Assembly: GCA_046259385.1 (NCBI GenBank)
Contig: JBJYWI010000095.1
Coordinates: 1 to 22,441, forward strand
DNA length: 22,441 nucleotides
Source of the DNA: CAVWDI01 sp046259385
GTDB taxonomy: Bacteria > Chloroflexota > Anaerolineae > Anaerolineales > UBA4823
Direction: 5' to 3'
Shown here: positions 7,848-14,709 of the stretch, piece by piece
Layout: the number at the start of each line of letters is the position of its first letter
Position numbering within the stretch: position 1 is the stretch's first letter
The notes under the pieces: model-generated
What the model was told of the DNA's origin: nothing
Seen by the model: only the letters and a program-made list of their open reading frames with translations
Databases searched by the model: none
Translations under genes and position numbers: made by a program

Positions 7848-8313
7848 TGCTCTTTGACCAGTCTTGGGCCCGCTCCAGTTCACCTTCTACTAACGGTCCC
7901 TCAGTGCCCGTAACATAAAATCCTTCCGGCGGTACCACCAGCGTACCGCCTTTCTTTTTTAACTCTTTCGCAATCGGGTCAGCTGCAAAACCGAAAATCC
8001 CCACAAAGAATTTGAAGATACGCACTTTTTCGATTTCCTCGTCAGTCAAGCGGGTGTCGAAGGCAGCGACGCTGATGTTTCTTAACCCGTTTGCCGGGAT
8101 GTTTTTGATCCATTCGCTGGTCGCTTCGGTTGGGCGCAGGCGCTGGGTTGGCGAACCGGCGATCAGCAGGTCGAACCCGGACAGGGTCCCAGGATCAACT
8201 TCAGGGATTCTCTTAATTTCAACCTCGTTTGGAGGTGTAAATGCCTCCGCAATCGCCCGGGCGATTTTCTCCGTGTTTCCATATTGTGAATCAAACGCAA
8301 CCAGCACTTTCAT
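7822..8313 (-). CDS. Flavodoxin-domain protein
   Basis: A 163-residue flavodoxin-fold protein expected to bind FMN and carry electrons. The N-terminus MKVLVAFDSQYGNTEKIARAI contains the phosphate-binding loop (S9 to T14), and IAGSPTQRLRPTEATSEWI matches the 50s-loop region of flavodoxin-like proteins. An AGAGGAAAG motif precedes the start codon at 8313. The gene lies 82 bases after the glutamine amidotransferase/GXGXG gene on the same strand with no terminator evident between, so it is probably the last gene of that operon. A role as electron donor to the FMN/Fe-S protein is an inference from the absence of a GltD-like gene. It overlaps livF convergently by 26 bases. Confidence 0.82.
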   Translation of the reverse strand: MKVLVAFDSQYGNTEKIARAIAEAFTPPNEVEIKRIPEVDPGTLSGFDLLIAGSPTQRLRPTEATSEWIKNIPANGLRNISVAAFDTRLTDEEIEKVRIFKFFVGIFGFAADPIAKELKKKGGTLVVPPEGFYVTGTEGPLVEGELERAQDWSKSISRPDMPS

Positions 8314-8395
8314 ATTCTTTCCTCTGTCTTTTGTTGAAAATTTGCAGGGATTCTACCTTGTGTGGCGGCAAAGCTGCGGTCTGGCATTGTATCTC

Positions 8396-10999
8396 TCAGG
8401 CGGTTGAGTTTTCTCTTACCCAGGCCTGCTCAGCCTGGAGAGCGCGCACCGCCGCGGGCACAATCTTGCGGTAGACCTCTGCTGGCCTGGCGGAAACGCC
8501 ATCCACCTCAAGCAGCCTGCTGACCGGGATGCCAAACAGAGCCTCGTTTTCCTGCAGATATGGTTCGATCAGCTCCCAGTCGCGCAGTTCCATCGGGGAG
8601 AATTCGCCCCCATTCAACTGATCGCTGGTTAGAACCCGGCGCGGGTCTCGGATGTATATCGCCCCGCCGGATGCCAGCGAAAACAGATTTCCACCCGGGT
8701 AAGGCGAGGGGCGGCTTTCTATCCTCCCGTCATCGAGAACCCGGATGCCGTTAATAATGACAAACCCGCCCCCATTAAAAGGGTTGCCAGCCATGAAGGA
8801 TTCCGCCATGTAATCGAGACAGATTCCATTGATCACCACCCGTGGACCGCCGACTGCATTGATCATGGGGCGACCGGCTGCATCTCCCAGAATATAGGTT
8901 TCACCGCCTTTGGCGGCGTAACCAAATGTTTGCCCAACATCGCCGTGCACCACAAGTTTGCCGGACTTCATTATCTGGGCAAGCTGGTCCTGCCCGGAAG
9001 CGTGGACGTGAATCTGCATCCCGTCTATCCCAGAGCCCAGGTAGTCACCGGGCGAGCCGTATACATCCAGCCGTAATCCGCTGGTATCCGCTCCCAGTCC
9101 GGAACCGATAAACCGGTGCCCAGCTGTTTTAAAAATAACAAGATGGAGGGCGCCGAGATTGTGCAGCCTGTTTATCTCACTGGCAATCGAGCCCTTTCCC
9201 TGTACGGGGAATCCGCTCGCGTCAACCAGGACGATTTCACCCGGAATCACCGCCTCCTCCAGCTGGAATTTGGCGGAGGAGAATTTGAATCCAGGTGGGA
9301 GGTTATTGTAAGCAGCCGCGAGCACGCTTGTGATTCGTTCATCCAGCCTTGACAGCAGGTAGCTGCGGCGCAGTTTGCCGGTGGGATAACGGCGATCGAT
9401 AAGCTGCGTGTAGCTGTCCAGAGCTTCCTGTAACCCGACCGGACTATCCACCCGACTCAACATGCCCACCAGGAATTCCTCAAAATCAGTGTAATCCCAG
9501 CCAGGCAGCTTTTTCAACATCCAGTTCAAACCTTCAGCGGGAGGCAACTCTATTCTTGTGGATATCTTTCCAGGGAGAATGGATGCTGGAACAGTGGAGC
9601 CGGCGCCGTTTTCGTCAATCCGGCGACCGAATTTATCAGTGCATACCATCCTGGCAGAGCCGTTCCCATCCGGGGTCACTGTAAACATAAAAGCGCCGCC
9701 GTCGGTGTGACTGCCGCCGCGGGCATTCCAGTACCGGTCCGGGCGGGACCAGAAGCGCCCGTCCTCGGCTGATAAGGAAAGCAGGGCGGCATCGATAGCC
9801 TGCTTTTCAGAAGCTGCTAGACCGATTGAAATACCATTGGATGGGTTTTCCTGGAGGGCGAAAACCTGCGGACGCAGCATGGAGGTGTCCGTTATGCCGG
9901 TCAGGCGGTAGCGCGGATTCCCACCGAAGCGTTCAGATTGGGCGATCAAGAAGAACCAGGGTCCATCCGGCGAGCAGTGTATATGGGAGCTCTGGATCAA
10001 ACGGTATACTTTCTTCTTATCCTCTGGTAGCATAGCGAAATCGCGCTCGGTTGTCGGAGCGAGCGCCTCGATCACGTATTCAAGGGGGTAACCGTAAACG
10101 CGGTGGAGCAGGTCAAATACCAGCACAGAGACTTCTGTGTCAGTCAGGAACATGGGTTTGATATCCCGCTGGGCGAGGTATTCGCAGATCGAAGCGTAGT
10201 TGGCAAAATCGCCGTTGTGCACCAGGGCTTCATTCAAACCTGCGAACGGGTGCGCACCGCCCGGGTGCCACACATGTCCTTTGGTTGGATAGCGGTGGTG
10301 TCCGATCCAGACATGGGCGCGCATGTCCTCCAGCTGGTAATAACGGATGACATCGTCTCCATATCCGACCATTTTGAGCACCAGCAGATTTTTGCCGTGC
10401 GAAAGTACAAAAGCCTTTTTCTGACCGGTCGCGGCGTAAAAAGCGCTGTTTAGCCGGTACGAATTCTGGAAAACGATTTCATCTTCCATTGCACCTGGCT
10501 CCATGTCCAGGTTATTTTTACGCTTGAAGTCATCCAGGAAATTCTTTTTGACTCTCACAAAATACTGGTAAACCTCAGGGGGTTTTACATCCAATCCATC
10601 CAATCGGGAGTACTCCTCCAGGCTGGGCGCTTTCCGGACGTGATCGAGATGGAAATATGGCAGGATGTGGTCAAGCTCGACTTGAAAACGGCAGGAAGGC
10701 TCAAGGTAAGCGACAGCCAGCAGATAATCGTTTTCCAGAATCTGGTCAGAGACACCAAACTGCGCCGGGTCAAGCCCAACCGCGGCGATGCCACCGCCCT
10801 TGCCGTTGCCGCGGTTGCGCATCCCTTCGAGCGATTTCAACAGGTGCCGGGCGGGGAGAGGCAGGCTGCAGGCAAAGCCAATTACCCCACAGCCGCCCTC
10901 AGCGGCTTCCTTGCGGCTTGTTTGGATTTCCATTGCGGCTGCCGGGAGAAGGGAGGCGCGCGATTTCAGAAGCCGTTTTATATTTTCTGACTTGCTCAT
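8396..10999 (-). CDS. Fused class II glutamine amidotransferase / GltB-type GXGXG-domain protein
   Basis: An 867-residue protein joining two pieces that are separate polypeptides in archaeal-type glutamate synthase and N-methylglutamate synthase (MgsA, MgsB). Residues 37-400 are a class II glutamine amidotransferase. The presumed nucleophile is Cys37 (GGC-GVIGF), so a 36-residue propeptide would have to be removed to expose it. IGHHRYPTKG (232-241), HNGD (261-264) and TDTE (286-289) match glutamine-binding positions. Residues about 590-790 form the GXGXG beta-helix (GSGLGADTSGL, GSPGDYLGSG, HGDVGQTFGYAAKGG). The amidotransferase half should release ammonia for the FMN protein encoded upstream. 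GGAGG lies four bases before the start, and the start overlaps the upstream stop (ATGA). The product of the complex, glutamate or an N-substituted relative, is not decidable here. Confidence 0.88.
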   Translation of the reverse strand: MSKSENIKRLLKSRASLLPAAAMEIQTSRKEAAEGGCGVIGFACSLPLPARHLLKSLEGMRNRGNGKGGGIAAVGLDPAQFGVSDQILENDYLLAVAYLEPSCRFQVELDHILPYFHLDHVRKAPSLEEYSRLDGLDVKPPEVYQYFVRVKKNFLDDFKRKNNLDMEPGAMEDEIVFQNSYRLNSAFYAATGQKKAFVLSHGKNLLVLKMVGYGDDVIRYYQLEDMRAHVWIGHHRYPTKGHVWHPGGAHPFAGLNEALVHNGDFANYASICEYLAQRDIKPMFLTDTEVSVLVFDLLHRVYGYPLEYVIEALAPTTERDFAMLPEDKKKVYRLIQSSHIHCSPDGPWFFLIAQSERFGGNPRYRLTGITDTSMLRPQVFALQENPSNGISIGLAASEKQAIDAALLSLSAEDGRFWSRPDRYWNARGGSHTDGGAFMFTVTPDGNGSARMVCTDKFGRRIDENGAGSTVPASILPGKISTRIELPPAEGLNWMLKKLPGWDYTDFEEFLVGMLSRVDSPVGLQEALDSYTQLIDRRYPTGKLRRSYLLSRLDERITSVLAAAYNNLPPGFKFSSAKFQLEEAVIPGEIVLVDASGFPVQGKGSIASEINRLHNLGALHLVIFKTAGHRFIGSGLGADTSGLRLDVYGSPGDYLGSGIDGMQIHVHASGQDQLAQIMKSGKLVVHGDVGQTFGYAAKGGETYILGDAAGRPMINAVGGPRVVINGICLDYMAESFMAGNPFNGGGFVIINGIRVLDDGRIESRPSPYPGGNLFSLASGGAIYIRDPRRVLTSDQLNGGEFSPMELRDWELIEPYLQENEALFGIPVSRLLEVDGVSARPAEVYRKIVPAAVRALQAEQAWVRENSTA

Positions 11000-12309
11000 T
11001 TTGCCTCCGCCCCCCCGTTGTACACCAGCAGGTCTTTTCTGCCGCGTAATTCCCTGATATCCCGCAGACCCAGTTTACGCAGGATGTTTTCAAGTTGAAT
11101 TTTGAGTGATCGGTAATAATTTCCCAGCCGGTTTGCTCCCCATTCCGGGTCTACCAGCAGGGAGAGCTCCGGGTCGGTTGTCGTTAACCCAAAAGGGCAG
11201 CCCCTGCCGCGTTCGCAGTTTGAACAGCGCGTACAGCCCATGGCAACCAGTTCTGCGGTGCCCAGCACACACCCGTCCGCCCCCAGGGCAACTGCCTTAG
11301 CGATGTCATCTGCAGTCCGGATTCCGCCTGAGGCGATCAAAACCACTTCATCGCGTACCGATTCGCTTGAAAGATAATTATGCACCCTCGATATGGCGAA
11401 TTCAATTGGCATGGCGATGTTCTTCTTGGAGATCTCGGGCGCTGCCCCGGTTCCGCCGTAGGAACCATCCAGGTGAATAATATGCGCGCCAGCATAATAA
11501 CTGCCGACCGCGACCATATCCACATCTATGGGCGTGGACACCTTGACCGAGACCAGGGCAGAGGGGTTGACAGTGTTGATCCAGTCAACATGCTTGCGGT
11601 GGTCTTCAACGGAGTACACCGAGTGGAAAGGGAAGGGTGAAAACAGGCTGACCCAGGGAACGCTTTCGCGCATTTTCGAAACGGAAAGGGTGGCTTTGTC
11701 TCCCAACAAGTGGCCTCCCAGACCCGGTTTAGCCCCCTGCGCGTATTTAAATTCGACGATAGGAGCGACCTGGATGGTCTCCTCGCGTACGCCGAACATC
11801 CCGGTGGCGACCTGGGTGATTATGCTGCCTTTGTATTCAAACAGAGAGGGGGGATAGCCTCCTTCACCCGTGCAGGTAAAAGTGCCCCACTCTCTAGCAG
11901 CCATAGCCCGGGCGAGCATAACCTGTTCGCTGACTGAGCCGTAGGACATCCCACCGCCGTAAAAAGGCACAGATATTAGAATCTCCCTTCCAGAACCGCG
12001 CCTGTTCAGGGGTATGGCTAAATTGACCGGTTCATCCTGCGGCAGCTGCCTGTCGGGTGGAAGGGATTTGAAATCCAACTGGTCAAAGCCTCCGCCAGAC
12101 CTGCCCCTGCGGTACTCGAAGCCGTTTTCTGGAGGGGTACCGTGGGCAGCCATGAACCAGGTTGAGAGAATCAATTCATCTGTCCAGCGCCAGTCTCCAA
12201 GCGCAGGCGGCGTCCCATGCTCGCCGGATGACCAGTAATCAAATCCATCCCGGATGGAACCCTTGTGTTTCTTTACCGCTTTTAAATTGATCTGCAAATT
12301 TTTATCCAT
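10996..12309 (-). CDS. FMN/Fe-S glutamate synthase-like catalytic subunit (GltB central-domain family)
   Basis: A 437-residue protein of the size of stand-alone FMN-binding glutamate synthase subunits such as MgsC. Conserved blocks appear in order: VPFYGGGMSYGSVS (115-128), GEGGYPPSLFEYKGSIITQV (148-167), KYAQGAKPGLGGHLLGDK (188-205), DGSYGGTGAAP (281-291), ASGGIRTADDIAKAVALGAD, and the cluster-binding stretch MGCTRCSNCERGRGCPFG with Cys359, 362, 365 and 371. The spacing of 359, 365 and 371 resembles the 3Fe-4S ligands of GltB. The reaction is reductive transfer of amide nitrogen to a 2-oxoacid. The start at 12309 has GAGGG five bases upstream and overlaps the preceding stop by eight bases; an upstream ATG at 12345 is less likely. 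The chain continues into the amidotransferase gene by a 4-base overlap. Confidence 0.9.
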   Translation of the reverse strand: MDKNLQINLKAVKKHKGSIRDGFDYWSSGEHGTPPALGDWRWTDELILSTWFMAAHGTPPENGFEYRRGRSGGGFDQLDFKSLPPDRQLPQDEPVNLAIPLNRRGSGREILISVPFYGGGMSYGSVSEQVMLARAMAAREWGTFTCTGEGGYPPSLFEYKGSIITQVATGMFGVREETIQVAPIVEFKYAQGAKPGLGGHLLGDKATLSVSKMRESVPWVSLFSPFPFHSVYSVEDHRKHVDWINTVNPSALVSVKVSTPIDVDMVAVGSYYAGAHIIHLDGSYGGTGAAPEISKKNIAMPIEFAISRVHNYLSSESVRDEVVLIASGGIRTADDIAKAVALGADGCVLGTAELVAMGCTRCSNCERGRGCPFGLTTTDPELSLLVDPEWGANRLGNYYRSLKIQLENILRKLGLRDIRELRGRKDLLVYNGGAEAK

Positions 12310-13720
12310 GGTATCCCTCAATTCCGGCGAACGCCTCTCTTTCAAGTTCCACCTGCATCATCATCCTGCCGGTCTCGCCGCGCAAGCGGCGGACCTCGCG
12401 CAGACCCATCGCGCCGAGCACCTCCAGCAGCTGGTCGCGCCAGGATGCGGAGAGGTTCAGAATCCGTTGGAGCGCCCAATCAAGCGGCGGGTCAAGGGGA
12501 AAGATCCAGTTTTCAGTTGATCCGTCTGCAGGATCGTCTGGAGGCCTGCCCTGGAGGGCGGCCAGCAGGGCTGTATCGATCCCAACCGCATCCAATCCGG
12601 CAATTATCGCTTTAGGGACATGTTCGGCGGCGCAAATCCCACCGCTGCCGAGCAAAGTGACCTGATCGCGCTGGCGCATCTCGACAAAGTGATGGTGGAC
12701 GGATTGAATCAAATCAAATGGGTTCTGGTCTCCATGGCCGGAACGGAGAGGATCAAGGCTAAAATGGTAGACGTTAATGCTGTCAGACGGGATGGGCTTG
12801 GTTTCCTGGCTGTTCGGGAAAGGGATGCGCAGGCAGAGTAAACAATCCGGTAAAACTTCCTGAACCCGGTTTACCTGAGCCTGATCCAATCCGTATATTT
12901 CAACCATTCTTGCATCCGGGGGAATTTTGTTGAGGGAATGAAGGTTATCCTTCGTTATTATGGGGACAATCCAATAGCCGTTCAACCCCAGGTTAGCCGC
13001 AGTTTCAAGCGGGATCACAAGCAGTGTATCAAGTTCTTTGGCGGCTTTGGAAATTGCCCTTGTCAATCCATCCGGTAGCGGGATTTTTTTACCCAGGTCG
13101 AAGAAGAAAGGCACCTGGATGCTGAAGAAATTAAAATCCTTTTCCAGCGGTCGACCGGTATGATCAAAACGGAGGAAAGCGGGTTTTGCACCGATATCAA
13201 CGCGGGTGGAGATGTATTCCCTCCCGTGGATGCCGTCGCGGGTAGGTCGGACGATTTCGGACATATCCGTCCAGATCCCATCCCAGCCATTGCCTCCGAA
13301 CCTGCCGCGGTACCCGGCACCCCGGACGGGTATACGGCCGGTCTCCGCCTCGTAGAGAATGGTCTCGTGCTGTTGCGCGGTGAAAAAACCATTCCCCCAT
13401 GCGTTCCGCTCGGGATTGGGCAGGATTTGGACAAAACCGGGGTATTCAGTGGTGCAGCGCAGGCAGCCGACGCATAAAGCCGGGCGCGGCGAAAATCCCC
13501 CGACGGGTCCGGAATATACCCCGTAAATGCAGGGTCGGCTGGTGACCACCTTCAGGTTGATGCGGTTTTTGATCAGACTCTTAAAAAGGTGCAGCGCCAA
13601 CCCTATTTTGCCAACCCTGACAATAAACCGGCTGGGTCTCTGCACCAGATCTGTAGCTGGACTGGTGTTGATGCGGTAGCGTTTATGTCTGCTCTCAGTT
13701 TCTTCTGTTACTGATTCCAT
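12302..13720 (-). CDS. Divergent glutamate synthase-related FMN-domain protein with N-terminal Cys cluster
   Basis: First gene of the minus-strand operon, 472 residues from ATG 13720. An upstream in-frame ATG at 13969 is rejected because that stretch contains the leader peptide, attenuator and terminator. Residues 60-92 include GPVGGFSPRPALCVGCLRC, a CxxCxxC group (Cys83, 86, 89) resembling part of a ferredoxin site. TDMSEIVRPTRDGIHGREYI (151-170) is a block I associate with glutamate-synthase-related FMN proteins, and TLLGSGGICAAEHVPKAIIAGLDAVGIDTALL (355-386) is the phosphate-binding end of the barrel. It lacks the QGAKPGxGG motif and the C-terminal Cys cluster of its neighbour, so it is likely a non-catalytic, electron-handling or otherwise specialised paralogue. 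The C-terminus (LGAMGLREVRRLRGETGRMMM) parallels the neighbour's (LRKLGLRDIRELRGRKDLLVY). Confidence 0.72.
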   Translation of the reverse strand: MESVTEETESRHKRYRINTSPATDLVQRPSRFIVRVGKIGLALHLFKSLIKNRINLKVVTSRPCIYGVYSGPVGGFSPRPALCVGCLRCTTEYPGFVQILPNPERNAWGNGFFTAQQHETILYEAETGRIPVRGAGYRGRFGGNGWDGIWTDMSEIVRPTRDGIHGREYISTRVDIGAKPAFLRFDHTGRPLEKDFNFFSIQVPFFFDLGKKIPLPDGLTRAISKAAKELDTLLVIPLETAANLGLNGYWIVPIITKDNLHSLNKIPPDARMVEIYGLDQAQVNRVQEVLPDCLLCLRIPFPNSQETKPIPSDSINVYHFSLDPLRSGHGDQNPFDLIQSVHHHFVEMRQRDQVTLLGSGGICAAEHVPKAIIAGLDAVGIDTALLAALQGRPPDDPADGSTENWIFPLDPPLDWALQRILNLSASWRDQLLEVLGAMGLREVRRLRGETGRMMMQVELEREAFAGIEGYHG

Positions 13721-13760
13721 CAAGGATTTCTCTTTAAGCAGGTTTCTAGAGTGATTAAAT

Positions 13761-13792
13761 AAAAAAGCACGCTTTTGCGTGCCTTTCAAGTT
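13761..13792 (-). terminator. Leader terminator of the glutamate-synthase-like operon (attenuator arm)
   Basis: On the minus strand GCACGC, a four-A loop and GCGTGC (forward 13767-13782) are followed by TTTTTTATTT. The stem extends outward by a G-U and three A-U pairs. It sits 41 bases upstream of the first structural gene and downstream of its promoter, so full-length mRNA must escape it. Its 5' arm GGCACGC is also complementary to an earlier strand at 13829-13838. Confidence 0.85.
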
Positions 13793-13838
13793 ATCACCAA
13801 ACCTCCAACCTTTCGCGCAACTTAAGCAGGCACGCAAA
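13774..13838 (-). promoter_or_regulatory. Antiterminator helix competing with the leader terminator
   Basis: On the minus strand TTTGCGTGCC (forward 13829-13838) is perfectly complementary to GGCACGCAAA (forward 13774-13783), which contains the 5' arm of the terminator. A second short helix, AAGTT (13819-13823) with AACTT (13788-13792), extends the structure. The two folds are mutually exclusive. The first strand lies inside the last codons of the leader peptide, 11-20 bases after the last Gln codon. Confidence 0.75.
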
Positions 13839-13896
13839 TACCTCCGTTCTGCTGGCTCTGCTGCTGCTGTTGATTGTTGTCGGGTCGGAAGATCAT
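13822..13896 (-). CDS. Glutamine-rich leader peptide (24 codons), candidate attenuation sensor
   Basis: On the minus strand ATG 13896 to TAA 13822 encodes 24 residues starting MIFRPDNN, then QQQQQSQQ, then NGGICVPA. Seven of 24 codons are Gln (CAA once, CAG six times), five of them consecutive. The ORF starts about 33 bases after the predicted transcription start and ends so that a ribosome at the stop codon would cover the antiterminator strand, whereas one stalled on Gln codons would leave it free. This is the classical layout of trp/his-type leader peptides. Weak point: no strong ribosome binding site (only GGGA, 11 bases upstream). Confidence 0.7.
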   Translation of the reverse strand: MIFRPDNNQQQQQSQQNGGICVPA

Positions 13897-13909
13897 TATT
13901 TGATTTTTC

Positions 13910-13921
13910 CCGAAATTTCGG
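13910..13921. repeat. Perfect 12-bp palindrome between promoter and leader peptide
   Basis: CCGAAATTTCGG is a perfect palindrome at about +8 to +20 of the predicted minus-strand transcript. It could be a repressor site or chance. Its central AATT leaves only a four-pair RNA stem, so a protein-binding site is more likely than an RNA hairpin. Confidence 0.4.
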
Positions 13922-13935
13922 ATTTGTAAAATTAA

Positions 13936-13965
13936 ATTTTACTACCGGATGGGGAAATCCGTCAA
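13936..13965 (-). promoter_or_regulatory. Promoter for the leader and glutamate-synthase-like operon
   Basis: On the minus strand TTGACG (forward 13960-13965), an 18-base spacer and TAAAAT (forward 13936-13941) form a good sigma-70-type promoter, firing near 13929. The spacer and -35 flank contain CGGAT/ATCCG inverted repeats, possibly an operator. The position fits the leader peptide and attenuator that follow. Confidence 0.7.
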
Positions 13966-14023
13966 GCATTTTTTATCCGTAAATAGGTGGATGTCCAATG
14001 GTGGAAACTGCAGATGGGAAATT

Positions 14024-14041
14024 GATCCCTGTTTAGGGATC
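14024..14041. repeat. Perfect hairpin in the divergent intergenic region
   Basis: GATCCCT, loop GTTT, AGGGATC: a seven-base perfect stem between the two divergent promoters. There is no T-tract on either strand, so not a terminator. It could be a protein-binding site; nothing else supports a role. Confidence 0.35.
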
Positions 14042-14108
14042 TCTCTGCTTCGCCCGAGATTGATGCAGTTCTCAATTTTGGGTAGGTTTGAAAACCCAGC
14101 ATATGTGG

Positions 14109-14114
14109 TATACT
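14109..14114 (+). promoter_or_regulatory. -10 box of the padR promoter
   Basis: TATACT is a good -10 element. The best -35 is weak (TTGAAA or TTTGAA, 15-16 bases upstream). Transcription would start near 14121, inside or next to the TACTCA/TGAGTA palindrome, consistent with autorepression. Confidence 0.5.
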
Positions 14115-14123
14115 CGACGAACG

Positions 14124-14140
14124 TACTCATTAAGTGAGTA
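14124..14140. promoter_or_regulatory. Probable PadR operator
   Basis: TACTCA, five bases, TGAGTA: a perfect dyad immediately after the predicted transcription start and 12 bases before the padR ATG. PadR-family repressors commonly bind dyads of this size in their own promoters. A further TACTC half-site at 14111-14115 overlaps the -10 box. Confidence 0.55.
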
Positions 14141-14152
14141 GTGGTTCTTATT

Positions 14153-14683
14153 ATGCGTGCCAGTGACATCTCCCCGGAATACCCGCTGCTAGGATTTCTA
14201 GCCCAGTCTCCTGCCCATGGTTATGAACTGCATAAACGCCTGGATGAAGATTTAACAGGCATCTGGAACCTGAGCCAAAGCCAGGTTTATAACATCCTCA
14301 AACGGTTGGAGAACCAGGGTGATATCAACTCTGAGATAAAACCCGGGAAGTCAGCCCCAGACAAATACCTTCTGAGCATAACGAAGATCGGGGCACAGCG
14401 CTTCAGACGCTGGCTGGATGAACCAACTCCGGGGAGTGTCCGGGCTGTGCGGGTTGAATTTCTGACGCGCCTGTTTTTTGCCAGGCGGATGCAAAAGGAA
14501 TATGCCTTGGGATTGATAAAAAACCAACAGAGAGCCCTCAAAAAGGATATAAACCGCCTTCAGAAGGATTTTAACAATATCCCGCAATCGTTAACCCTGA
14601 ACCGGCTCTCATTCCAACTCCGTCTGAGGCAGCTTCAATCTTGCATAGACTGGATAGAGGACATCCGGAACCAATTGGAATAA
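14153..14683 (+). CDS. PadR-family transcriptional regulator
   Basis: A 176-residue PadR protein: N-terminal winged helix (residues 8-88) with YPLLGFLAQSPAHGYELHKRL, the recognition region LSQSQVYNILKRLENQGDI and the wing SAPDKYLLSITKIG, then an all-helical C-terminal dimerisation region (95-175). ATG 14153 is preferred to the GTG at 14141, which directly abuts the palindrome. No strong ribosome binding site is visible. It lies 26 bases before the binding-protein gene of the ABC operon, same strand, so it probably represses itself and that operon through the TACTCA/TGAGTA dyad. The inducing ligand is unknown. The minus-strand operon promoter lies about 190 bases away and could be a second target. 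Confidence 0.88.
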   Translation: MRASDISPEYPLLGFLAQSPAHGYELHKRLDEDLTGIWNLSQSQVYNILKRLENQGDINSEIKPGKSAPDKYLLSITKIGAQRFRRWLDEPTPGSVRAVRVEFLTRLFFARRMQKEYALGLIKNQQRALKKDINRLQKDFNNIPQSLTLNRLSFQLRLRQLQSCIDWIEDIRNQLE

Positions 14684-14709
14684 TTTTCAATAAATCAAGG
14701 AGATCAACA

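Noticed and set aside
13849..13872. CAG repeat as a simple-sequence microsatellite
   Set aside because: The repeat is short and interrupted (AGC), in frame with an ATG and a stop placed correctly relative to two competing hairpins, so a coding leader is the better explanation.
13720..13930. Metabolite riboswitch or T-box in the glutamate-synthase-like leader
   Set aside because: No T-box TGGNACCGCG core and no known aptamer consensus could be recognised, while a translated Gln-rich ORF accounts for the architecture.
13721..13969. An 83-codon N-terminal extension of the 472-residue FMN-domain protein from ATG 13969
   Set aside because: It would be translated through the promoter -10, leader peptide and terminator; the extension has no recognisable domain, and the attenuator explains this DNA better.
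14024..14041. Perfect hairpin as a terminator
   Set aside because: No T-tract follows on either strand.
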